DNA from: Bradyrhizobium ottawaense
GTDB taxonomy: Bacteria > Pseudomonadota > Alphaproteobacteria > Rhizobiales > Xanthobacteraceae
Assembly (NCBI RefSeq): GCF_002278135.3
Contig: NZ_CP029425.2
Span: 1,712,001 to 1,776,000 of the forward strand
DNA length: 64,000 nt
Direction: 5' to 3'
Shown: piece by piece, positions 54,258-61,842 of the stretch
Layout: every line of letters starts with the position of its first letter
Position numbering within the stretch: position 1 is the first letter of the stretch
Position numbers and translations under genes: made by a program
Notes under the pieces: generated by a model
What the model was told of the DNA's origin: nothing
Seen by the model: the letters and a program-made list of their open reading frames with translations, nothing else
The model's database searches: none

Positions 54258-54866
54258 ATGCGCAAGATCCTGACCGTGCTGGCGGCGCTGGCCTCGCTGA
54301 GCCTCACCAATTGCGGCTACAACGCGATCCAGAGCGAGGACGAGCAGATCAAGTCCAACTGGTCCGAAGTCGTGAACCAGTATCAGCGCCGCGCCGACCT
54401 CGTGCCCAATCTCGTCAACTCCGTGAAGGGCTTTGCCCAGCAGGAGAAGGACGTGCTGCTGGGCGTCACCAATGCCCGCGCCAAGGTCGGCAGCGTCCAG
54501 GCGACGCCCGAGGTGCTGAACGATCCGGCCGCCTTCCAGAAGTTCCAAGCCGCGCAGGGCGAGCTCTCCAGCGCACTGTCGCGACTGCTGGTCGTCACCG
54601 AGAACTACCCGCAGCTCAAGTCGGACGCGCTGTTCAAGGATCTGATGTCGCAGCTCGAGGGCACCGAGAACCGCATCACGGTGGCGCGCAACCGCTACAT
54701 CAAGGCGGTGCAGGATTACAACGTCACCATCCGCTCATTCCCGAGCAACCTCACCGCCATGATGTTCGGCTACAAGGAGAAGCCGAACTTCTCGGTCGCA
54801 AACGAGAAGGAAATCTCGACCGCGCCGAAGGTGGACTTCAACCCGGCGCCGGCACCGTCGAAGTAA
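54258..54866 (+). CDS. lemA: LemA family protein
   Basis: 202 residues: lipoprotein-like N-terminus (LTVLAALASLSLTNCGYNAI, lipobox-like SLTNC), then the LemA four-helix domain with NQYQRRADLVPNLVNSVKGFA. LemA proteins are usually encoded with TPM-domain proteins, as here. Role in envelope stress or export is unsettled. GGGAGAAA upstream of the ATG. Confidence 0.9.
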   Translation: MRKILTVLAALASLSLTNCGYNAIQSEDEQIKSNWSEVVNQYQRRADLVPNLVNSVKGFAQQEKDVLLGVTNARAKVGSVQATPEVLNDPAAFQKFQAAQGELSSALSRLLVVTENYPQLKSDALFKDLMSQLEGTENRITVARNRYIKAVQDYNVTIRSFPSNLTAMMFGYKEKPNFSVANEKEISTAPKVDFNPAPAPSK

Positions 54867-54907
54867 GCGCGCGCCGTTTTGCAATGCGCCAAGCTCCACC
54901 CACCGCC

Positions 54908-55008
54908 GTCATTCCCCGCGAAAGCGGGGAATCCAGTACGCCGCGGCTTCACGGCTCATGCACTGCGGCCTCTGGAATACTGGATCGCCCGCCTTCGCGG
55001 GCGATGAC
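54908..55008. repeat. Palindromic repeat overlapping the start of the TPM gene
   Basis: GTCATTCCCCGCGAAAGCGGGGAATCCAG is complemented by CTGGATCGCCCGCCTTCGCGGGCGATGAC. The ATG at 55004 lies in the right arm (GCGATGAC). Confidence 0.7.
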
Positions 55009-55915
55009 AGCAAGGGTGGGGCGAGCGTATTCGGTGGTCGCCTCACTTGTCCTCGCCATCGCACTCCTCTTCGCACTCCCCGCCTCCGCCGACGTCGCCG
55101 TCCCCCAGCTCACCGGGCGCGCGGTCGATCAGACCGGGACGCTGTCCAGCAGCGAGACCGCCGCGCTGTCGCAAAAGCTGCGTGACTTCGAAACACGCAA
55201 GGGCAGCCAGATCGCCGTCCTGATCGTGCCGACCACGCAGCCGGAGACGATCGAGCAATTCTCGATCCGCGTTGCGGAGGCCTGGAAGATCGGCCGCAAG
55301 AAGGTCGACGACGGCGCGATCCTCGTCGTCGCCAAGAACGACCGGCATCTGCGCATCGAGGTCGGCTACGGCCTCGAAGGCGCGCTCACCGACGTCACCT
55401 CGCGCCGGATCATCGATGAGATCATCACACCGAAATTCAGGAGCGGCGATTTCGCCGGCGGCATTGCCGACGGCGTCGAGCGCATGATGCGGGTGATCGA
55501 CGGCGAACCCTTGCCGGTTCCCTCGCCCACCGTGAACTTCGGCAGTCTCGACGATCTCGCACCGCTCTTCATCGTCACGCTGTTCGTCTCGGTGGGCATC
55601 GGCGGCGCCTTCCGGGCCGCGCTCGGACGGCTGCTCGGATCGTTCGTGACTGGAGGCATCATTGCGGCGCTGACCTGGTTCATTCTCGGGTCTTTCGCAC
55701 TTGCCCTCGCGCTGGGTGGTCTCGGCTTCATCATCGGATTCGTCGCCGATCTGTTTTCGGTGATCACGCCGGGCACTGGCCGCTCGCGCGGCGGCTCCTG
55801 GTCGAGCGGCTCCTCGTCGGGCGGCTGGAGCAGCGGATCGTCGAGCAGTGATAGTGGCGGCTTCAGCGGCGGTGGCGGCAGTTTTGGCGGCGGCGGCGCC
55901 TCGGGGAGCTGGTAG
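55004..55915 (+). CDS. YgcG-like TPM-domain membrane protein
   Basis: About 303 residues. Signal/anchor (SVVASLVLAIALLFALPA), TPM domain with LTGRAVDQTGTLSSSETAAL, IRVAEAWKIGRKKVDDGAIL and VGYGLEGALTD, two membrane helices (~185-230) and a Gly/Ser-rich tail (GSFGGGGASGSW). The ATG at 55004 lies inside the repeat; GTG 55016 is an alternative start. LemA and another TPM gene (55920) flank it. Confidence 0.85.
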   Translation: MTARVGRAYSVVASLVLAIALLFALPASADVAVPQLTGRAVDQTGTLSSSETAALSQKLRDFETRKGSQIAVLIVPTTQPETIEQFSIRVAEAWKIGRKKVDDGAILVVAKNDRHLRIEVGYGLEGALTDVTSRRIIDEIITPKFRSGDFAGGIADGVERMMRVIDGEPLPVPSPTVNFGSLDDLAPLFIVTLFVSVGIGGAFRAALGRLLGSFVTGGIIAALTWFILGSFALALALGGLGFIIGFVADLFSVITPGTGRSRGGSWSSGSSSGGWSSGSSSSDSGGFSGGGGSFGGGGASGSW

Positions 55916-55919
55916 CGGT

Positions 55920-56417
55920 ATGAGCATCAAGCGCATCGCCAGACATCTCGTGCAGCATCATTGGCGGGCAAAGCAGATCTTTCCGCCGGCCGTGCTCGCC
56001 CGCATCGAGCAGGCGATCAGGCAGGGCGAAACCACCCATTCCGGCCAGGTCCGCTTCGTGGTCGAAGGCGCGCTCGACGGCGCGCCGCTGTTCCGCAACC
56101 AGCCGGCCCGCGAGCGCGCGCTCGACGTGTTTGCGCATCTGCGCATCTGGGACACCGCGCATAACAACGGCGTCCTGATCTATCTCCTGCTCGCCGACCG
56201 CGATGTCGAGATCGTCGCCGATCGCGGCATCCACGCCAAGGTCGGTGCCGAAGGCTGGGAGAGCATCTGCCGCGCCATGGAGGCGGAGTTCAGGTCGGGC
56301 CAGTTCGAGCGCGGCGTAATCGACGGTATCACGGCGGTGTCGCGCGAACTGGCGCGGCATTTTCCGCCCGGCGCATCGCATGCGAACGAGCTGCCGGATG
56401 CGCCGGTCGTGATGTGA
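55920..56417 (+). CDS. Soluble TPM-domain protein
   Basis: 165 residues: RHWRAKQIFPPAVLARIEQAI then the TPM pattern DTAHNNGVLIYLLLADRDVEIVADRGIHAKVG. It has neither signal peptide nor membrane helix, unlike its upstream relative. Start 4 nt after the previous stop, so one operon with lemA and the first TPM gene. It may be a cytoplasmic partner (inference). Confidence 0.85.
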   Translation: MSIKRIARHLVQHHWRAKQIFPPAVLARIEQAIRQGETTHSGQVRFVVEGALDGAPLFRNQPARERALDVFAHLRIWDTAHNNGVLIYLLLADRDVEIVADRGIHAKVGAEGWESICRAMEAEFRSGQFERGVIDGITAVSRELARHFPPGASHANELPDAPVVM

Positions 56418-56440
56418 ACGGAGCGCGCTCCGTTCTCTCA

Positions 56441-56485
56441 CCGTCATCCCCGCGCAACGGCTCCGCCGTTGCGCGGGGATGACGG
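56441..56485. repeat. Perfect palindromic repeat after the TPM operon
   Basis: CCGTCATCCCCGCGCAACGG and its complement CCGTTGCGCGGGGATGACGG frame a 5-nt loop. Could act as a transcript end, though there is no T tract. The motif AACGGCTCCGCCGTT also occurs at 783. Confidence 0.75.
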
Positions 56486-56694
56486 AAGTGACAAGGGACG
56501 CCCAGCGCTTATTCCGCGGCCGTTCATCTTCACCCGATTACAATTTGTTTCACGCCCGCCACACCGGTTCCACTTTCCCGGCCAAATTCGGCCCCGGATA
56601 ACTTCCTAAAATTTCGGTAAGCGGGTCCGCAGGTAAGGATTTCGCAAGTAATGAAAGTTACCAAAAGGTCAACCCAGACTGGAGTATTTGAGCC

Positions 56695-57681
56695 GTGAGC
56701 GAACCAATGCCCGAGCAGGCTGCCCAGGACGCCGGCGTCGTCGAAGCTGCTGCGACCGCGCCGCAGGCCAATGAGGCCGCTGGGATCGAGGCTCCCTCGA
56801 TTGCGCCGGACCATGAGGCGCCACCCAAGCCGGATCCGGTGAAGATCGAGCCGCCGAAGATTGAGGCATCCCGGATCGACGTGCCGAAGCTCGAAGCCAA
56901 AGCCGCAACCAAGCCCGAGCCGAAGCCCGGCAAGCTGATCGTCATGGCGCCGTCGGAGCGGAACTGGGACCGTGAGGATTTTGCTCCGCATATGAAGGCG
57001 GAAGAGCCGCGTGAGACCGGCAGCAAGCGCCGCCTGTCGGCGATGGCCGCGGTGGTGGTGATCGCCGCCGGCGTTGGCGCCATCAGCGGCGCGCTCGCAA
57101 CCGCCGGCATGATGCATTTCGCCGCCCCGGCCCAAGCGCCGGTGCAGGTCGCCGACACCAGCGCGCTCGATGCTTCGGTCGCCCGGATCGATGCCGACCT
57201 CGTCGCGCTCAAGGCCAATGTCGAGCACAGCTCGAAAACCGGCGTCACCCAGTTCAACCGGGCCAACGACCGCCTCGACAAGCTCGAGAAGGCGCAGGCC
57301 GAGCCGATGGCCAAAATCGCAAAGCTGTCCGAGACCGTCGACAAGCTCCGCGCCACGCCGCCCGCCGCCCCCGCGCAGGCCGCAGCAGCGGTGCCCAAGG
57401 AGACCACCGGCTCGATCGCGCCGACCCAGGTTGCGACCGCCGCCGCCGCGCCGGCCCCAGTGGCTGCCGCACCCAAGACCGAGGTCGGCCGCCTGCCGAC
57501 GGTCGAAGGCTGGCGGCTGCGCAACGCCGGCAATGGCGGTGCGCTGATCGAGGGCCGCGACGGGCTCTACGAGGTCTATCCCGGCGATCCCATCCCCGGC
57601 CTTGGTCGCGTCGATGCGATCCGGCGCCAGGACGGCCGCTGGGTGGTCGTCACCAGCAAGGGCCTGATCACCGGACGCTGA
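56695..57681 (+). CDS. Single-span envelope protein with Pro-rich linker and coiled coil
   Basis: 328 residues. Pro/Glu/Ala-rich cytoplasmic leader, one membrane helix (~residues 115-140, AAVVVIAAGVGAISGALATA), a coiled-coil (DLVALKANVEHSSKTGV...RLDKLEKAQAEPMAKI), an Ala/Pro linker and a conserved C-terminal domain of ~60 residues (VEGWRLRNAGNGGALIEGR...YPGDPIPGLGRVDAI). No named family. Start GTG 56695 or ATG 56707. The C-terminal strand-rich domain recalls secretion or pilus-assembly proteins but this is speculative. Confidence 0.75.
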   Translation: MSEPMPEQAAQDAGVVEAAATAPQANEAAGIEAPSIAPDHEAPPKPDPVKIEPPKIEASRIDVPKLEAKAATKPEPKPGKLIVMAPSERNWDREDFAPHMKAEEPRETGSKRRLSAMAAVVVIAAGVGAISGALATAGMMHFAAPAQAPVQVADTSALDASVARIDADLVALKANVEHSSKTGVTQFNRANDRLDKLEKAQAEPMAKIAKLSETVDKLRATPPAAPAQAAAAVPKETTGSIAPTQVATAAAAPAPVAAAPKTEVGRLPTVEGWRLRNAGNGGALIEGRDGLYEVYPGDPIPGLGRVDAIRRQDGRWVVVTSKGLITGR

Positions 57682-57704
57682 GCGGCTCGGATACGACTTT
57701 CGAA

Positions 57705-57737
57705 AGGCGCTTCACCACCATGCGAAGCGCCTTTTTG
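57705..57737 (+). terminator. Rho-independent terminator
   Basis: AGGCGCTTC and GAAGCGCCT close a 10-nt loop, followed by TTTTTG. It ends the 56695 gene. Confidence 0.8.
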
Positions 57738-57773
57738 CTTGAATAGGCGGACCGCCGCGGTGTTACCTCAGGC

Positions 57774-59285
57774 ATGAGCCGCGCGTTGCGAATTTTCCTT
57801 GCTGCCGCCGTGTTGTTCGGCGGTACTGCCGCGCTGTCGGCCGCGCAGACCCCGTCGCTGACGCGCGGCACCGCCATCACCGATCCCGATCTGCTGCGCA
57901 AGCTCGACGACGGCGACGCTCTCACGCTCCAGCACCTGTTGGCGCCGGAGCGCAAAGCGAATGGTTCGCTGACGACCGACCGGCTGTTTTCAGAGCTGTC
58001 CCAGCTCAAGGACATTCCGCCGGCGATCGATGCGGAGTTCGAGCGCTACATCACAGGGCAGAAGGCGGCCTATCCGAGCGAGACCATCGGCGTCGGCGAG
58101 GGCTTTGACGTGCAGCTGTTCGATCGGGCCATGCTGAAATCGCGCGACACGCGCTTCGTGCTGGCCGGCATCGTCAACCGCATGGACCGCGCCTACGCCT
58201 CGGAGGAGTCCTGCGGCGAGATCCGCCTGATCTATCGGCTGGCGCGCTTCGACGGCACAACCGCGACGCGGCTGCCGATGACGCTCAATCTGGTGATGAA
58301 GGCGCGGGATGCGCGCCAGACGGACGCGAACGGCAAACCGATCAATTGCGCCGAACTCGCGCGGCGCTGGCTCGACGACGGCAACTGGCAGGAGCTGATC
58401 GGCAGTCGAGACGACGCCATGCTCGAACGCATCGAGACCAACATCCAGCTCTCGGTCGCGGCCAAGTCGGCGCTGCATGACTTCCGCTCCGACTATCTGC
58501 TCAAGGTGTTCAAGTACAATTCCGCCACGAAGGCCTTCGAGGAATCGACGCTGGAGAACCAGGTCGACCGCGACCGGATCATGGCGGACGAGGCGCTTCG
58601 GCGCGACTTCAAGGATTGGCTGCTCGCACCCGAGCATCTTCGCGAGTTCGATCGCGGCACCGTGCTGATCCCCGAGAAATTCCTGGCAAGGAGTGCGGTG
58701 GTGCCGACGCCGGCCGGCCTCGATGCTTCGGCGCTGCAGCCGGAATTCGGCATGATGCAGGCTGAGGGGGAGGGCAAAGCGGTCTTCACCGATAACGACG
58801 TGGTCGGTGCGTTGAAGCAGGCGGCCGCGCGCGGCGACATGCAGAACATCCGCTCGGTCGCGGGCTTCCAGCGCCGGCTCAACGACGTCACCTGTTCAGG
58901 CTGCCACCAGACTCGCGGCATCGGCGGCTTTCACTTTCCGGGCGTCGATTGGCTGGCGGACAGGCCGTCCAATGCGAGCATCGTACCGGCCTCGCCCCAC
59001 TTTCTCGGCGACCAGCCCCGCCGCCGCGACATCCTGACCGCGTTCGCCGCAGGCAGACGCCCTGATTTCTCACGCGGATTTGCCAGCCGGCCGCAGACCC
59101 GCGGCAGCCGGGAGCTCGCCGGGAGCGAATATCAGGACGGCTGGGGCGCGCATTGTTCCCTGCAAGATGCGGGATCGGGAACGCGAGATGAGAGTTTTAC
59201 GTCATGGAGCTGTGCTAACGGTCTCACCTGTCAGGCTGCCCCGGCCTCGCGCCGCATCGGCATGTGCTTCATCAAGACGCGTTGA
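57774..59285 (+). CDS. Secreted protein with one CxxCH heme motif, unknown family
   Basis: 503 residues. Signal peptide (LRIFLAAAVLFGGTAALSAAQ). The bulk is polar, with Asp/Glu-rich helices. One CSGCH at about residue 375 (VTCSGCHQTRGIGGFHFPG) fits covalent heme c, with no other cytochrome domain visible. The C-terminus is Cys-rich (GAHCSLQDAG...SWSCANGLTC...GMCFIKTR), suggesting disulfides. Likely periplasmic; oxidoreductase activity is only inferred from the heme site. I recognise no family. It precedes the 54-residue membrane gene by 25 nt. Confidence 0.75.
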   Translation: MSRALRIFLAAAVLFGGTAALSAAQTPSLTRGTAITDPDLLRKLDDGDALTLQHLLAPERKANGSLTTDRLFSELSQLKDIPPAIDAEFERYITGQKAAYPSETIGVGEGFDVQLFDRAMLKSRDTRFVLAGIVNRMDRAYASEESCGEIRLIYRLARFDGTTATRLPMTLNLVMKARDARQTDANGKPINCAELARRWLDDGNWQELIGSRDDAMLERIETNIQLSVAAKSALHDFRSDYLLKVFKYNSATKAFEESTLENQVDRDRIMADEALRRDFKDWLLAPEHLREFDRGTVLIPEKFLARSAVVPTPAGLDASALQPEFGMMQAEGEGKAVFTDNDVVGALKQAAARGDMQNIRSVAGFQRRLNDVTCSGCHQTRGIGGFHFPGVDWLADRPSNASIVPASPHFLGDQPRRRDILTAFAAGRRPDFSRGFASRPQTRGSRELAGSEYQDGWGAHCSLQDAGSGTRDESFTSWSCANGLTCQAAPASRRIGMCFIKTR

Positions 59286-59310
59286 GCCCGCAAAGCGATT
59301 TGGATGATTC

Positions 59311-59475
59311 ATGACGAATACCGGCGACGCCAACAAGGAGCGCAATCGCGAGATTGCACGCAACGAGGAAGTCAAGCAGGTCACCGGCGGCGCCCGCGTC
59401 AGCATCTGGGCGATCGCGATGGCCGTTATCGTCGGTGGCATCCTGTTCACGCTCGGCTGGCTGTCGCTGCGGTAG
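59311..59475 (+). CDS. 54-residue single-span membrane protein
   Basis: Direct translation gives a polar N-terminal half (TNTGDANKERNREIARNEE) and a single membrane helix (IWAIAMAVIVGGILFTLGWL) ending LSLR. ATG at 59311, TAG at 59473. It follows the CxxCH protein by 25 nt and could be an accessory subunit. A palindrome follows at 59489. Confidence 0.7.
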   Translation: MTNTGDANKERNREIARNEEVKQVTGGARVSIWAIAMAVIVGGILFTLGWLSLR

Positions 59476-59488
59476 CTGCGCTCTCTTT

Positions 59489-59520
59489 CGTCATGGCCGG
59501 GACAAGCCCGGCCATGACGG
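59489..59520. repeat. Palindrome CGTCATGGCCGGG
   Basis: CGTCATGGCCGGGAC AAG CCCGGCCATGACG, a near-perfect hairpin. Might serve as a terminator without T tract. Confidence 0.65.
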
Positions 59521-59545
59521 GGCTGGGGGTTCAGTGCTCGCACCC

Positions 59546-60193
59546 TCACGTCGCGTAGTTCGTCATCCGCTTGCCCGGCAGCAGCTCGTACGCCGGCTTC
59601 CAGCCGGGCAGTGCGGCCATGCGGCCGAGCCAGGCGTGGATGGCAGGATGGCTCGTGGCGAAATCGAAGCCGTGCTCGTCGCTCGGATAATGCAGATAGG
59701 CCATCATCGAGATGTCGGCGACGGTCGGCCTAGTGCCGATCGCGAAGGCGTTGTGCTGAAGATGCCCGTCCAGGATGCCGAGGAAGTCCTCGAGCCGGCG
59801 GCGAAAGTGTTTCAGCACTTGCGGATCGTTCTTCTCGGTGAAGGCCCGCATGAAGCGATAGGTCGCCATGTAGCCGGTGAGCTTGTGGTTGTCCCAGAAC
59901 AGCCAGCGCAGCAGCTCGAACTTCTCTTCCTCCGTGTCGGCGCCGAAGCGGCCGTACTGCTCGGCGAGCTTCAAGAGGAGCGGCGCAGTCTGCGTCATCT
60001 TCAGCCCATCGACTTCGAGCACCGGGATTTCGCCCATCTCGTTGACGGCCTTGCGCCATTCTGCCGTGCGCGTGACGCCGCCGCCGAAATCGGTCCAGAC
60101 CGGCTCGAACCTCTCGCCGCAAAGCGTCAACATCAGCGCCAGCTTGTAGCTGTTGCCGGATTCGGGGAAGTAGTGCAGGCGGTAACTGGGCAT
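59546..60193 (-). CDS. Glutathione S-transferase family protein
   Basis: 215 residues. N-terminal thioredoxin-like domain (YRLHYFPESGNSYKLALMLT, GEIPVLEVDGLKMTQTAPLL) with the cis-Pro in IPVL; C-terminal helical domain (RPTVADISMMAYLHYP, the N-capping box TVAD). Substrate unknown. ATG 60193. Codirectional with the CoA-transferase but separated by repeats. Confidence 0.9.
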   Translation of the reverse strand: MPSYRLHYFPESGNSYKLALMLTLCGERFEPVWTDFGGGVTRTAEWRKAVNEMGEIPVLEVDGLKMTQTAPLLLKLAEQYGRFGADTEEEKFELLRWLFWDNHKLTGYMATYRFMRAFTEKNDPQVLKHFRRRLEDFLGILDGHLQHNAFAIGTRPTVADISMMAYLHYPSDEHGFDFATSHPAIHAWLGRMAALPGWKPAYELLPGKRMTNYAT

Positions 60194-60247
60194 GGGACCT
60201 CGCGGCGTGGTTTTGGGCCGGTAGTTTATAGCGAGATCGCCCGGCAT

Positions 60248-60500
60248 CGTCATTGCGAGCGTAGCGAAGCAATCCAGCAATGCAGCCGCGGAGATACTCT
60301 GGATTGCTTCGCTGCGCGCAATGACGGAGGTCGTGAAGACGGGCTGTCTCCCCGCTGTCGTCCCGGACGAGCGAAGCGAAGATCCGGGACCCATAGCCAC
60401 AGGCCGTGGTTTGGCGAAGACTCGGAGTGACCAGTCGCGCCCACAACCACTCCCTGTGGTTATGGGTCCCGGGCTCGCGCTTTGCGCGCCCCGGGACGAC
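60248..60500. repeat. Two palindromic repeat elements in tandem
   Basis: CGTCATTGCGAGCG...CAATCCAG and CTGGATTGCTTCG...GCAATGACG span 60248-60326; the GTCGTCCCGGACG type spans 60357-60500 with inner GATCCGGGACCCATAGCC and TTATGGGTCCCGGG. Same families as at 42190 and 50580. No gene in 60194-60520. Confidence 0.75.
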
Positions 60501-60520
60501 GGCGGAGTGTGAGTGCGCTC

Positions 60521-61726
60521 CTAGCCCACCGCCCCCGACGACCTCAGCTGCTTGATCGCCGCTTCGTCGTATCCCGCCTCGCGCAAAATCTCGTCACTGT
60601 GCTCGCCGACAGCGGGCGGCTTGCGCGGCTGGACCTTCTTGGTGCCGTCGATCCAGATCGGGCTGGAGATGGTCAGCATGGTGTCGTTCTCGAACGGCAC
60701 CAGCACCTCGTTGTCGAGCATCTGCTTGTCGTTGGGGATGTCGTCGAGAATGCCGACGATGCCGAACACGAGGCCGTTGCCGTCGAGAATCTTGCGCCAT
60801 TCGGCAAGATCCCTGGTCGCGAAAGTCTCGTCGAAGATCTTGATCAACTCCACCGAACGGGCGTGACGGTCGGGTTTGGTGGCGAAGCGCGGATCGGTGA
60901 TGAGGTCTTCGCGTCCCAGACATTTCGCCAGCGTCGGAAACTGCTTCTCCTCGCTCAGCAGCGACAGGATCAGCCAGCGGCCGTCCCTGCATTGATAGTG
61001 GTTGGCGACTGCGTTCAGCGCGCGCTCACGCGGACGCCGCTCGCCGAACTTGGCGCCGCAGAGTTTTGCCTGGGCCAGCACGCTCGCGGCCCACACCCCG
61101 TTCGCCATCAGATTGGAGGCGACGTGCGAGCCCTTGCCGGTCTTCTCGCGCTGATAGAGCGCGGTGACGATGGCACCATAGAACGCCATGGCGCAGGGGT
61201 GGTCGCCCATGCCGGCGACCGAGCGGGCCGGGGTGGTGTCGATGTCGGCACGGACCAGGTCCATCAGGCCCGAGCGCGCCCAATAGGCGTTGCTGTCGAA
61301 GCCGGGCTTGTTGGCCTCCTCGCCCTTCTCGCCATAGCCGGTGAAGGAGGCGTAGATCAGCCGGTCGTTGAGATGGGCGAGGTGATCATGGGTGATGCCG
61401 AGCTTGGCGCGCACCGGCGGCGGCATGTTGGTGATGAAGACGTCGGCCTCTTCCACGAGCTTGTAGAGCACGGCCTGCGCCTCGGGCTTGGCGAGGTCGA
61501 GCGCGATGCTCTTCTTGTTGCGGGCCTCCAGCAGCCAGGCGAAATTGTGCTCGCCGGTCGGATAGCCGGGCAAATTCGGCAGATTGCGATAGGGATCCCC
61601 GGCGCCGGGCGGCTCGATCTTGATGACGTCGGCGCCGAAATCCGACAGCACGGTCGCCGCCGCGGGCGCTGCGATGAAGCTCGCGCAGTCCAGAACCTTC
61701 AGGCCTGAAAAGATGCCTTTTTCCAT
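60521..61726 (-). CDS. CaiB/BaiF family CoA-transferase (formyl-CoA transferase-like)
   Basis: 401 residues, class III CoA-transferase: LDCASFIAAPAAATVLSDFGADVIKIEPP at the N-terminus, the catalytic Asp in GMGDHPCAMAF, and a linker GNGLVFGIVG. It moves CoA between carboxylic acids; the donor/acceptor are unknown. It would link the acyl-CoA genes nearby only speculatively. Confidence 0.9.
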   Translation of the reverse strand: MEKGIFSGLKVLDCASFIAAPAAATVLSDFGADVIKIEPPGAGDPYRNLPNLPGYPTGEHNFAWLLEARNKKSIALDLAKPEAQAVLYKLVEEADVFITNMPPPVRAKLGITHDHLAHLNDRLIYASFTGYGEKGEEANKPGFDSNAYWARSGLMDLVRADIDTTPARSVAGMGDHPCAMAFYGAIVTALYQREKTGKGSHVASNLMANGVWAASVLAQAKLCGAKFGERRPRERALNAVANHYQCRDGRWLILSLLSEEKQFPTLAKCLGREDLITDPRFATKPDRHARSVELIKIFDETFATRDLAEWRKILDGNGLVFGIVGILDDIPNDKQMLDNEVLVPFENDTMLTISSPIWIDGTKKVQPRKPPAVGEHSDEILREAGYDEAAIKQLRSSGAVG

Positions 61727-61842
61727 CGCGGCGTTGCTCCCTCGCTCTTGTCGTTTCCCGCGCGCTGGAATTGGCGCGGGCCAGATCGTGAGAGCATTAG
61801 ACCGATGTTTTGCCGGGATGCAACGGCATCAGGCGCAGGGCC

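Noticed and set aside
54311..55003. Upstream extension of the TPM frame through lemA
   Set aside because: It is out of frame with lemA, which is clear, and shows shadow composition (RADQVQLVRSREPVSAPRR).
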